Source: Lapillicoccus sp. | GTDB lineage: Bacteria > Actinomycetota > Actinomycetes > Actinomycetales > Dermatophilaceae | Length of the DNA stretch: 33,646 nt | NCBI RefSeq assembly: GCF_025353065.1 | Contig: NZ_JANXRJ010000291.1 | Location: 1-33,646 of the forward strand | Reading direction: 5' to 3' | In this document: piece after piece, positions 15,571-23,371 of the stretch | Layout of the letters: each line of letters opens with the position of its first letter | Position numbering within the stretch: position 1 is the stretch's first letter | Translations under genes and position numbers: made by a program | The notes under the pieces: model-generated | The model's database searches: none | Seen by the model: only the letters and a program-made list of their open reading frames with translations | Told to the model about the DNA's origin: nothing

Positions 15571-16293
15571 CTACATAGGGCCGTCAACCACGTCAACGGA
15601 GGGGCGTCCTCGCCGGGTCGGGATGGCGCGCACCAGGGGAAGCGCGATCGCCACAGCCATCAGCATCAACAGGATCGGCGCGATCGCCGTCCAGCCCAGG
15701 AGCGCGAACGGGACCGTCCCGATCAGGACCAGATCCAGAAACGTCGACCGTTGCGTCATCGGCACCCAGGCGACCGCCACGAGGACGGCGCCGCCGAGGC
15801 CGCCGACCGCCATCAGCAACGGCCCGGCGCCGGCGGCCATCAGGATCTCCGAGCCGCCGAGCACCGTCAGCAGGCAGCGGGCCCAGTTGTCGCGGATCGC
15901 GCGAATACTGTCGTGCGTGTTGTCGATCGTGAGGCTGCCGGCCGCGAAGAGCAGCGGTGCGGGCAGCCACCACCAGAGCCAGCCCACGGTCGTGAAGCAG
16001 AGCAGGGCGGTGGCGATGATGATGGCGGCGTATGCCGTGCGATGACCGGTCGAGAGGTTGGCGTCCCGCTGACGGAGCGCGGCGAGCCCGGCGAGCAGGG
16101 ACAGGACCATGGTCAGCAGCCCGAGGGCGCCGGGCGAGGACTTCGCCCCGGTCCACTCGGGGATGCTGGGTCCGAGGGTGAGCTGGATGAGCCCGGCGAC
16201 GACGCCGGCGACCGCACCAGCCCCTCCGAGTCGGGCGGCGAGCCGGTGGTTGCGTGTCCGGGCGACGATGTCGGTCCTCCTGGTGCCAGTCAT
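15571..16293 (-). CDS. Multi-spanning membrane protein, unknown function
   Basis: A 240-residue protein with about six or seven hydrophobic helices (for example LGGAGAVAGVVAGLIQLTLG, LGLLTMVLSLLAGLAAL, AYAAIIIATALLCFTTVGWLW, VGGLGGAVLVAVAWV, LVLIGTVPFALLGWTAI and APILLMLMAVAIALPLV). A conserved-looking loop, SLTIDNTHDSIRAIRDNW, lies in the middle. The family was not recognised. Its ATG overlaps the Acg stop as ATGA (16293-16290), so it is translated with the Acg nitroreductase and may anchor or serve it. The region 15416-15570 upstream of the broken gene shows nothing else. Confidence 0.8.
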   Translation of the reverse strand: MTGTRRTDIVARTRNHRLAARLGGAGAVAGVVAGLIQLTLGPSIPEWTGAKSSPGALGLLTMVLSLLAGLAALRQRDANLSTGHRTAYAAIIIATALLCFTTVGWLWWWLPAPLLFAAGSLTIDNTHDSIRAIRDNWARCLLTVLGGSEILMAAGAGPLLMAVGGLGGAVLVAVAWVPMTQRSTFLDLVLIGTVPFALLGWTAIAPILLMLMAVAIALPLVRAIPTRRGRPSVDVVDGPM

Positions 16294-17564
16294 CGGAGCA
16301 CGTCCGCGAGGGCTCGTCGGGGGCTGGGTCTGGCGTCCTGCGTGGGGTGGCCGACGCGGAACGTGAGCACCGGTTGAGAGCCGATGGGCAGCAGCGCGGC
16401 GAAGTGCTGCCCGAAGGTCGACGAGGCGCCCGTGGTCCGTTCCCGGTCGATGCGCTCGGTGATCTGGTTCATCGGCTGCAGAGCGAGACCGCGGTCGGTG
16501 GCGGTGAGATGGATGCGCTGCAACAGCCGTCCGGCGGCGAGCTGGGTGAAGCGGTCGCCGGCGTGAGCCGCGGTGATGACCCCGTAAGCGGATGCGGTGC
16601 GGGTCTGCACGGTCAGTGTCTGGTCCACCCAGAACGTGTCGCCAGCGGCGCGGGAGTAGGGCGGGAGGAGCTTGCCCAGGCTGAGCATCAGTGGGCTGAG
16701 TCCCTGGGCGTCCAGGGTCAGCCCGTCCCGCTTCCGCTGCACGTCGTCGTGGGTGCCGGTGAACCAGGCGAAGCTGTCTCGCGACTGCTGCTCGTCATGG
16801 GTCAGCGCCGTTGCCGCGTCGACCAGGAGCTGACCCAGGGACGCCTTCTGGCTCGGCTCGGTGACCCAGTGGACGGAGACCCCGTCGAGGCCCGTGCTGT
16901 TGACGAGCGCGGCCAGCTCCGTCGCGGTCAGGGGCTGCCCGGCATACGGGCCACGGTCCGTATGCCGCCGACCGATCGCGTCGTAGAGTCCGGAGGTGGC
17001 GGGGAACGTCGGCACCAGGGCGACGTGGGCGACGCGCCCACCCTCCACCCCATCGGGCAGCAGCGTGATGGTGGGCCGCAGTCCGCGCGCGAGGCAGCCG
17101 AGGCTGAGGTTCTCGAGGGCGCACCCGAGGCCGATGTGCTGCTCGCGCAGCAGCGGGTCGACGGTGCCGATGGTCCGGGTGGGATCGGCGAGGACGTCGA
17201 CGGCGGTGTCCGTGACGTGGAAGGTCCACGGCTGGGTGTTGTGGGGGTTGGCGGCCAGGATCGCGCAGGCGACGGCGCCCATCAGCCCCAGGGGTTCCCG
17301 CCACTGCTGCCAGGGGTCGTAGGCGTGACCGCCCCCGGGTGAGAGGGCGCCGCTGTCGAAGACGCGACAGCTCAACGCCCCGGTGCCCGCGACGACGACG
17401 GTCGCACCGCCGAGGCCGAAGGCCCTGAGGACGTGACGACGGGAGGGACGCGGATCCCTCGTGACCGGCGCTGCAGGGCCGGACGGCCCGGTCGCTGCGG
17501 CGGATCGGGTCAGGGGGTGTCGGGGGTGTAGGGGGTGTCGGGTGGGTTCGACGGTCGTGCTCAT
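16290..17564 (-). CDS. Acg-family FMN-binding nitroreductase-like protein with Tat signal
   Basis: A 424-residue double-nitroreductase-fold protein of the Acg (Rv2032) family. Motifs include ILAANPHNTQPWTFHV, the typical FMN/phosphate-contact segment, and RRHTDRGPYAGQPL. In mycobacteria Acg binds FMN but lacks normal nitroreductase activity and belongs to the DosR dormancy regulon. The N-terminus carries a twin-arginine motif, S41-R-R-H-V-L, and a hydrophobic stretch (LGGATVVVAGTGAL), predicting export of a folded, flavin-loaded protein; Acg itself is cytosolic as far as I know. A DosR/OsdR-like box lies 73 nt upstream of the ATG. GGAAG precedes the start. It is followed in overlap by a membrane protein gene. 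Confidence 0.88.
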   Translation of the reverse strand: MSTTVEPTRHPLHPRHPLTRSAAATGPSGPAAPVTRDPRPSRRHVLRAFGLGGATVVVAGTGALSCRVFDSGALSPGGGHAYDPWQQWREPLGLMGAVACAILAANPHNTQPWTFHVTDTAVDVLADPTRTIGTVDPLLREQHIGLGCALENLSLGCLARGLRPTITLLPDGVEGGRVAHVALVPTFPATSGLYDAIGRRHTDRGPYAGQPLTATELAALVNSTGLDGVSVHWVTEPSQKASLGQLLVDAATALTHDEQQSRDSFAWFTGTHDDVQRKRDGLTLDAQGLSPLMLSLGKLLPPYSRAAGDTFWVDQTLTVQTRTASAYGVITAAHAGDRFTQLAAGRLLQRIHLTATDRGLALQPMNQITERIDRERTTGASSTFGQHFAALLPIGSQPVLTFRVGHPTQDARPSPRRALADVLR

Positions 17565-17636
17565 GACGGCTTCCAGCGTTCTCGGATGGCTCTGCCTGGA
17601 TGGCTCAAGCCTGCAGCCGGGCGGCTCGGCCGGTCA

Positions 17637-17650
17637 GGGTCGAACGTCCC
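17637..17650. promoter_or_regulatory. DosR/OsdR-like palindrome upstream of the Acg gene
   Basis: GGGTCGAACGTCCC fits GGG-n-CG-nn-CG-n-CCC, close to the palindrome described for Streptomyces OsdR (GGGCCGNNCGGCCC) and to the GGG...CCC core of mycobacterial DosR boxes. It lies 73 nt upstream of a gene whose family is a classic DosR target. The regulator is not in the window. Confidence 0.55.
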
Positions 17651-17659
17651 CCGGGTGCA

Positions 17660-19564
17660 TCACACCGGAGCCGGCCACGGTGAGCGTGTCAGCCCGTCAG
17701 TCAGGTGGTCGGTCGGGTGGTCGGTCGGTCCGTCCATCGGTTGCCGGGCGTCCCACGAGTGGATGTGGCGCATCAGCGTGCGGCTCTTGTACTGGACCTC
17801 GCTCATCCGGACGAGGATGTCGTCGAGGGTGCGGATGGCGTCGAGGATGTGGGGACCCTTGTTGAGCATCACGCACTCGGCGCGTTGAGCGGCGGCGGCG
17901 TCGGTGATCTCGGCCCGCGAGGGTTGGCCGGTCCGGGCGAGGGTGTCGAGGACCTGGGTGGCCCAGATGGTCGGCACGTGGGCCGCCTCGCAGAGCGCCA
18001 GGATCTGGCCGGGGATCTCGGCGAGACGCTCGAAGCCGACCTCGACGGCGAGGTCGCCCCGCGCGATCATCACGCCGAGCCGCGGGTGTCGCATCGCGGT
18101 CATCAGGATCGACGGGAGGTTCTCGAACCCCTGGCGCGTCTCGATCTTGAGCAGCAGCCCCAGATCAGCGGCCCCCGCCTGCTGCAGCCGCTCGAGGACG
18201 TGGTCGATGTCCGCGGCCGTCCGCACGAAGGAGATCGCGACCAGGTCCGCGTGCGCCGCCACGAACGGCAGACGTGCCTCGTCCTCGGCCGTCAGCGCGG
18301 GCACCGGGAGCACCGTCTCGGGAAGGTTGATCCCCTTGGCCGCGCCCAGCTTCTGGCCGCCGGGTTTCGTCCGGGTCACCCGCAGCGTCACCTCACCCGT
18401 GTCGACGGAGTCGACCTCGGCGACGATGGTGCCGTCGTCGAACAGGACCGGGTCTCCCGCCCGGAGAGCCGGAATCGCCTCGGGCAGAGCGCAACCGATG
18501 CGCGCGACCCCTCCGGGTCCGGGCGGGTCCACCGCCGTCTCGTCTCCCGTGAGGATGAGCGTGTCTCCGGTCGCGAGGGTCAGCCGCCGGGGGATCCGCG
18601 GTATGCCGCACGCGAGGACCGCGTCGCCGCGGCAGGAGAGCGACGCGCCGGCGGCCACGTAGGCATTGTGCTGGCCCTCGAGGAGGACGCCCCCCGGGTC
18701 GACCGTGGTGACCTCGAACCGGCGTCGCGGCCCGCGGGCATCGGCGACGGAGACCGTGTCTCCGGGTCGGCGCTCGGACAGCCACACGGCCCGGACCTCG
18801 ACGACCAGGGTCGCCGGCCGGGCCAGTGGTGCCGGGACCGGCGGCGTCGTGCGGGCGCCATTGGCGCAGAGCCAGATTCGCGCGGGGGCGATGACCATAC
18901 CGGAGTCGTCGCGGGTCACCCGGGCTCTTCCCACCGCCGGGCCGTCCGTGATCTCTCCGGTCCTCAGCTTGGGTCCGGGAAGGTCCATCGAGATGAGCAC
19001 CTGGCGTCCGGCCGCCTCGGCAGCGGCCCGCACGTGAGCCGCCATCCGCGACCATGCCGCCGGGTCGTCGTGTGCGCAGTTGATGCGGGCGACGTCCATC
19101 CCGGCGTCGACCATCCGGGCGACGAGCCGAGGCTCGTCTGCCGCTTCGCTCGGCAGAGTGACCATGATCCGGGTCGGCCGCCCGGCTCGCATCGGTCCGA
19201 ACAGGTTGCGGGCGTTGGCGTCCAGGATCTCGTCGCCCCTGGCCAGGGCCTGGTCGATCGCGTCGATCGGCCACGGTCCCGGGTCGCCGCTGAGGGCGCC
19301 CAGCACGTTGCGGGCGGCGTGGACCTTGGCCGAGACGTCGGCCTCGGTCGTCGCCAGCGACGTGGCGCCGATATCCAGGAGGTCGTTCTGCAGCTGACGT
19401 CGGTCATGCCGGCGAAGGGTCGTGTAGTTCACCAGGTTCTCGGCCCCTGCGCGGTGAGTCTCCGCAACGGACGCGATGACCCCGGCATGCTCGTGCTGGG
19501 CGCGTGCCAGGTCGTCGAGCAGCGCATCGAGGCGCGTGGTCATGCCCTCCAGGGATGGCGCCAT
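17660..19564 (-). CDS. pyk: Long-form pyruvate kinase
   Basis: A pyruvate kinase-family protein of about 634 residues, against about 470 for housekeeping forms. Residues 1-125 form an extra helical domain (HRAGAENLVNYTTLRRHDRRQL, DIGATSLATTEADV) found in a distinct group of bacterial long pyruvate kinases. The barrel follows: TRIMVTLP (131-138), MDLPGPKLRTG (193-203), KIETRQGFENL near 472 with the catalytic Lys, MIARGDLAVEVGFE and IWATQVLDTLARTGQPSRAEITD. The B domain between about 205 and 400 is enlarged. The C-terminal allosteric domain seems to be missing: the barrel is followed by a short TDHPTDHLTDG-type repetitive tail. The ATG at 19564 overlaps the upstream stop (TGATG), coupling it to the glycosyltransferase. 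Confidence 0.88.
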   Translation of the reverse strand: MAPSLEGMTTRLDALLDDLARAQHEHAGVIASVAETHRAGAENLVNYTTLRRHDRRQLQNDLLDIGATSLATTEADVSAKVHAARNVLGALSGDPGPWPIDAIDQALARGDEILDANARNLFGPMRAGRPTRIMVTLPSEAADEPRLVARMVDAGMDVARINCAHDDPAAWSRMAAHVRAAAEAAGRQVLISMDLPGPKLRTGEITDGPAVGRARVTRDDSGMVIAPARIWLCANGARTTPPVPAPLARPATLVVEVRAVWLSERRPGDTVSVADARGPRRRFEVTTVDPGGVLLEGQHNAYVAAGASLSCRGDAVLACGIPRIPRRLTLATGDTLILTGDETAVDPPGPGGVARIGCALPEAIPALRAGDPVLFDDGTIVAEVDSVDTGEVTLRVTRTKPGGQKLGAAKGINLPETVLPVPALTAEDEARLPFVAAHADLVAISFVRTAADIDHVLERLQQAGAADLGLLLKIETRQGFENLPSILMTAMRHPRLGVMIARGDLAVEVGFERLAEIPGQILALCEAAHVPTIWATQVLDTLARTGQPSRAEITDAAAAQRAECVMLNKGPHILDAIRTLDDILVRMSEVQYKSRTLMRHIHSWDARQPMDGPTDHPTDHLTDGLTRSPWPAPV

Positions 19565-21036
19565 CAGGACAGCCGTCCCGGGCGAGCCGTGGTGAGGCCG
19601 GAGGCCGCGGTCGGGACCGCGCCGAGCAGATCCTCGAAGAGGTCGACGAGCTGGATCAGGTGTCGGTCGCCGATGAAGTCGTCCTCGACGCGCTGATGCC
19701 CGGCGCGGCCCAGGTGCTCGGCCATCGCGGGGTCGTCGAGCAGCATCTGCAGGCGAGCGGCGAACCCGGGCAGATCGCGCGGATCCGTGAGCAGCAGGCC
19801 CTCCCGGCCGTCGACGATCTGTTCCTGGATGCCTCCGACCGCGCTGGCCAGCATCGGACGGCTCTTCCACATGGCCTCGGTCACGGTCAGGCCGAAGCCC
19901 TCCTGGAGGCTCTTCTGGACCACCACGGTGGCCCGCCGCTGCAGGGCGTTGACGATGATCGCGTTCTCGTCGACGTCGTCCATCGGGATGCACGCCAGGT
20001 GGCACCGGGCACGTACCGGATCCGGGAGCCGTGCCCATGCGGCCCGGCAGGCGGCGAGGACCTGCGCGCCCTCCGGGTCGTCGCTGACCCCGGCGACCGC
20101 GGGGCCGGCCAGGATCAGGTGCACGTCCGAGGTGGCCGGCACGATGAAGTCGGCGAAGGCCGACAGCACGCCGGCCATGTCCTTGAGCAGGTCCCATCGA
20201 CTGACCTGCACGACCAACCGTGCGTCGGCGGGCGGTGGCGGGCCCGACAGCAGATGCGTATGCCGGCGCACGACACCGGTGGTGCCGTCACGGCGGGTGA
20301 ACTCGAGCGAGGGGCTGGCGTCACGCCCGGCGATCAGCCCGACCTGGCGAAGTACGGTGTCGACCTCGACGTCGTCGAGGTCGCGGTTCTTGGTCGAGAA
20401 CGGGTCGATCGAGGGCGCGATGGCCCGCACCCGGTCGGAAACGACCCACGTCGGGACGTAGGCCCGGCGGGAGAAGACGAAGGCGTCGGCGTCCTGGAGA
20501 TAGCCCCGCAGGAAGTCCCAACCCCGCGCGGTTGCGGCAGTGGGGTCGTCCCGCCCGATGTGACACCGCCACACGACGTGCGCTCCGACCGCATGCATCG
20601 CCTCGACGAACCCGGCCGTCTGGGGGTCGTGCAGCAGCACGATGTCGCCGGGCCGGACCAGGGTCGTCAGCTCGGCCAGGTTGCCGCGAAGAACCCGCTC
20701 GTAGTGTTCGTGCTCGGCAGCGCCCAGGCGATGTCCGTCATCCTCCGCACCGTGGAGGGCGTTGTGGATCCGCTTGGTGATCGCGAAGAACTCCGGGTCT
20801 CCGTCCAGCACGAGCCACCGCAGGTCCACCCCGGCCCCGCGACCGTAGGCGAGGAGCGTGTGCAGCATCTCCGCGACACCACCCCCCTCCGCGGTGGCGC
20901 TGACGTTCCACACCACGCGGTCGGAGAGCAGGTCACGAGCGTGGGCAGCTTTTTCCTTCAGGCGAAACCACCGTTCGGCAGGGAGGAGCAACGCCAGAAC
21001 CTCGAGTGGTGCCGCTGGAATGTCGACCTGTTGCAC
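19564..21036 (-). CDS. GT4 glycosyltransferase, trehalose synthase (TreT)-like
   Basis: A 490-residue GT-B fold enzyme of family GT4. The N-terminal SDRVVWNVSATAEGGGVAEML matches the acceptor-site signature of TreT-type trehalose glycosyltransferring synthases, which join glucose from an NDP-glucose to free glucose. The C-terminal lobe has VVQVSRWDLLKDMAGVL (donor phosphate binding), KSLQEGFGLTVTEAMWKSRPM (the E-x7-E type motif) and SAVGGIQEQI. The start ATG at 21036 begins MQQVDIPAAPLEV. Trehalose made here would be a compatible solute or reserve. The overlap with the pyruvate kinase gene suggests joint control of sugar storage and glycolysis under stress. Confidence 0.86.
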   Translation of the reverse strand: MQQVDIPAAPLEVLALLLPAERWFRLKEKAAHARDLLSDRVVWNVSATAEGGGVAEMLHTLLAYGRGAGVDLRWLVLDGDPEFFAITKRIHNALHGAEDDGHRLGAAEHEHYERVLRGNLAELTTLVRPGDIVLLHDPQTAGFVEAMHAVGAHVVWRCHIGRDDPTAATARGWDFLRGYLQDADAFVFSRRAYVPTWVVSDRVRAIAPSIDPFSTKNRDLDDVEVDTVLRQVGLIAGRDASPSLEFTRRDGTTGVVRRHTHLLSGPPPPADARLVVQVSRWDLLKDMAGVLSAFADFIVPATSDVHLILAGPAVAGVSDDPEGAQVLAACRAAWARLPDPVRARCHLACIPMDDVDENAIIVNALQRRATVVVQKSLQEGFGLTVTEAMWKSRPMLASAVGGIQEQIVDGREGLLLTDPRDLPGFAARLQMLLDDPAMAEHLGRAGHQRVEDDFIGDRHLIQLVDLFEDLLGAVPTAASGLTTARPGRLS

Positions 21037-21076
21037 GGCGCCGCCTTCCGACTCGGGCCGTTGTCACGGCGCAGTG

Positions 21077-21144
21077 TGGTGATGAGCTGTGGTGATGAGC
21101 TGTGGTGATGAGCTCAGACCCGGTGGTGATGAGCTCAGTCCCGG
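21077..21144. repeat. Tandem TGGTGATGAGC repeats between SDR and glycosyltransferase genes
   Basis: TGGTGATGAGCTG occurs at 21077 and 21090 with a 13-bp period. Then two 21-bp copies of TGGTGATGAGCTCAGNCCCGG follow at 21103-21123 and 21124-21144 with one mismatch. The array fills most of the 115-bp leader of the glycosyltransferase/pyruvate kinase operon, so copy number could change promoter spacing. Confidence 0.85.
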
Positions 21145-21151
21145 CTGACGA

Positions 21152-21913
21152 CTAGCGCGCGAGGTAGCCGCCGTCGATGGGGTAGTAGGTGCCGGTCGCG
21201 AAGGACGCACCGTCGCTGGCCAGCCAGGCCACCAGCTCGGCCACCTCCTCGGCCTCGCCGAGGCGCTGCAGGGCGTGCTGGCCCGCCAGCATCTCGAGGG
21301 TCGCCTTGTCGAGGTGGTCATCCACGAGCGGGGTGCGGATGAATCCGGGCCCGACGGCGTTGATCCGGATGTGGTCGGCGGCATACTCCCAGGCGGCGAC
21401 CTGGGTGAGTCCGACGACGCCGTGCTTGGCCGCGGTGTAGGCGCTGGCGGAGGCGAACCCGACCGCGCCGAGGATCGAGGCCATGTTGATGATCGAGCCG
21501 CCGCGGCCGCCGTGGCGCATCGCGCGGATCGCCGCGCGCTGGGTGTAGAAGACCCCGTCGAGGTTCACCCCGGTGACCTGGTGCCACTGCTCGTCGGTGT
21601 AGTCGGCGCTGGGCGCGGCCGTCCCGCCGATGCCGGCGTTGCAGACGGCGATGTCGACGTGGCCCAGGGTGTCGAGCACGTGCTGCATCGCGAGATCGAC
21701 CGCAGCCGAGTCGCTGACGTCGACGACCGCACTGTGCGCTCGGTAGTCGTAGGCCTCCAGCTCCTTGATGACCAGCTCGAGGCCGTCCTTGTCGAGGTCC
21801 CAGATCGAGATGTCCGCACCTGAACGGGCCAGGGTGTGGGCACACGCCCGACCGATGCCGGAGGCGCCTCCCGTGATGACGGCGACCTTGCCGCCGAGCC
21901 CATACGTGTTCAT
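21152..21913 (-). CDS. SDR-family oxidoreductase
   Basis: A 253-residue classical SDR. Motifs: AVITGGASGIGRAC, D at the end of strand 2 (IWDLDKDG), which favours NAD(H), VVDVSD, CNAGIGG, NMASILGAVG with catalytic Ser, YTAAKHGVVGL with Tyr and Lys, and a C-terminal GTYYPIDGGYLAR. It resembles 3-oxoacyl-ACP reductase- or diol-dehydrogenase-type enzymes; the substrate is not defined. The ATG at 21913 is chosen because AAAGG lies about 12 nt upstream and the protein then begins at the usual MNTYGLGGKVAVITG; the ATG at 21949 overlaps the upstream gene. A GGGCCGAAGGGCCC box lies 64 nt upstream (21977-21990). Confidence 0.9.
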   Translation of the reverse strand: MNTYGLGGKVAVITGGASGIGRACAHTLARSGADISIWDLDKDGLELVIKELEAYDYRAHSAVVDVSDSAAVDLAMQHVLDTLGHVDIAVCNAGIGGTAAPSADYTDEQWHQVTGVNLDGVFYTQRAAIRAMRHGGRGGSIINMASILGAVGFASASAYTAAKHGVVGLTQVAAWEYAADHIRINAVGPGFIRTPLVDDHLDKATLEMLAGQHALQRLGEAEEVAELVAWLASDGASFATGTYYPIDGGYLAR

Positions 21914-21945
21914 GATGCACGACCTTTCGTTGGCTCCTGAAGTCC

Positions 21946-23130
21946 TCATGCTGGTTGCCGCAGGAGCACGGCACTAGGGCCGAAGGGCCCGGGCTTGCCG
22001 CGTCGCCCGCTGCCCGCGTTGTAGGCGATCTGCTCGAGGTGGAACTCGAGATAGGTGAACGCTCCCTCTGGTGAAGGGGCGTGCCACCGGCCTTCCCCCG
22101 CGGTTGCGACTCGGCGGGACTCGACCACGCGGTAGTCCCGGATCGGCGTCGACCACCGTTGGGCGACAAAGGTCCTGCCGTCCCGCGAGGCGCGCAGCCG
22201 GTCGTCGGAGACGAAGTCGATCAGCTCGTGCCGCGCGTTGAAGGCCAGCACGGCGGTCACGGTGTGCGGCCCGTTGGTGAAGGTGCCTCGGGCATGGTCG
22301 GCGTCGAGGGGCTCCCAGGTGATCCGCGCGTCGATGAGGGCAGCGGGCGCGAGGATGCAGAGGTCGTTGAAGACGGTGACGGTCTCGGCGCGGTCCAGGT
22401 CCGGCCCGACGGCGTCGACCATCGGCAGGAGGGAGCAGGCCTTGACGCGCATCGTGGCGACGGCTCCGACGTAGGTGTGCAGGACGTCCACCGGCAGGCC
22501 CCACGGGGTGGCGTCCATGATGAACAGTCGGCAGGGTTCGGGCCCGTACGTGTTCACCTGCTCGCCGGTGAAGGTCATCCACGTCGCGTCGGTGCCGGCC
22601 CGGATGCGGCCGCGGATGGTGGCCCGGACGCTCTCCACCCGAGGCTGCCCGACGGCGCCGCTGCTCCGGACGTAGGCGGCGACCGGCGCAGGTAGACGGG
22701 CCAGGTCGGCCTCGGTCACCACGGCGCCGTTCGGCAGTGCGGAGAGGGCCGTGGTGACGCAGTGGTCGTAGGCGGCGCGGAACCTGACCGGTCCGTGCGC
22801 GGCATACCCGTGGATGACCGCGACCAGGAGGACGAGGTTGGCGAGAGAGCCGGCCCTGGCGTCGTCCCACGAGGTGAGGATGACTGCCTGCGACGCCACC
22901 ACGGCGCCGGCACCGACGATCCACCACCAGCGGACGGCACGGGCCAGCAGCAGCCCGGCGACGACGACCAGGGCGCCGGCGATGAGCCACCCGGCCCCCG
23001 GGACGGGGCCGATCGGCTCCGTGAGCTGGCTGACCTCCGCCCAGCCGAATCCCTTGGCGGCACCGAGCAGGTGCAGCAGCCCGTGCGCGACCACGACGAC
23101 GACGACCAACCACTTCAGCACGCGCCTCAT
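21946..23130 (-). CDS. Membrane-anchored DUF6544/DUF6920-like protein
   Basis: A 394-residue protein. About four N-terminal hydrophobic helices (WLVVVVVVAHGLLHLLGA, GWLIAGALVVVAGLLLARA, WWIVGAGAVVASQAVIL and SLANLVLLVAVIHGYA) precede a soluble domain of about 260 residues. That domain contains LPAPVAAYVRSSGAVGQPRVESVR, EPCRLFIMDATPWGLPV, MRVKACSLLPMVDAVG, TVFNDLCILAPAAL, and ELIDFVSDDRL. This pattern resembles an uncharacterised family (DUF6544 or DUF6920; I am not sure of the number). The start has GGAGGAG about 6 nt upstream, which excludes the longer reading to 23940. A DosR/OsdR-like box is 78 nt upstream. Confidence 0.78.
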   Translation of the reverse strand: MRRVLKWLVVVVVVAHGLLHLLGAAKGFGWAEVSQLTEPIGPVPGAGWLIAGALVVVAGLLLARAVRWWWIVGAGAVVASQAVILTSWDDARAGSLANLVLLVAVIHGYAAHGPVRFRAAYDHCVTTALSALPNGAVVTEADLARLPAPVAAYVRSSGAVGQPRVESVRATIRGRIRAGTDATWMTFTGEQVNTYGPEPCRLFIMDATPWGLPVDVLHTYVGAVATMRVKACSLLPMVDAVGPDLDRAETVTVFNDLCILAPAALIDARITWEPLDADHARGTFTNGPHTVTAVLAFNARHELIDFVSDDRLRASRDGRTFVAQRWSTPIRDYRVVESRRVATAGEGRWHAPSPEGAFTYLEFHLEQIAYNAGSGRRGKPGPFGPSAVLLRQPA

Positions 23131-23207
23131 CAGAACTCCTCCAGCCGGGCACCGAGAGGTTGCCCTCTCGTCGACCTCAGGCTGGTCCGGCTGCCGGTGC
23201 GTCGGTA

Positions 23208-23221
23208 GGGCCGAACGTCCC
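23208..23221. promoter_or_regulatory. DosR/OsdR-like palindrome in the divergent promoter region
   Basis: GGGCCGAACGTCCC differs by one base from the Acg-gene box at 17637-17650. It lies 78 nt upstream of the DUF6544-like gene and 151 nt upstream of the divergent MprF-like gene, so it could serve either. Confidence 0.55.
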
Positions 23222-23234
23222 CGCCCACGGGCGA

Positions 23235-23251
23235 CTCGACTCGGAGTCGAG
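23235..23251. promoter_or_regulatory. 17-bp palindrome CTCGAC-N5-GTCGAG
   Basis: CTCGACTC-G-GAGTCGAG is a perfect odd-length palindrome in the divergent promoter between the DUF6544-like and MprF-like genes. It has the same half-sites and spacing as 6146-6162 and nearly the same as 6095-6111, upstream of the SNF2 helicase. Confidence 0.5.
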
Positions 23252-23371
23252 GTGGCGCGGTTTCTCAGGGTGGGCTCAGCGGGTCTGTGCCACTCTGAGG
23301 GACAGCGGTTCTGGCCCGCATCGATCACGGGGAAGGCGCTGGGCCGACCGCACGATGACAGAAGGTGGACG

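Noticed and set aside
17705-19696. 663-codon plus-strand frame opposite pyruvate kinase
   Set aside because: Composition of an antisense shadow; no start with ribosome site and no domain.
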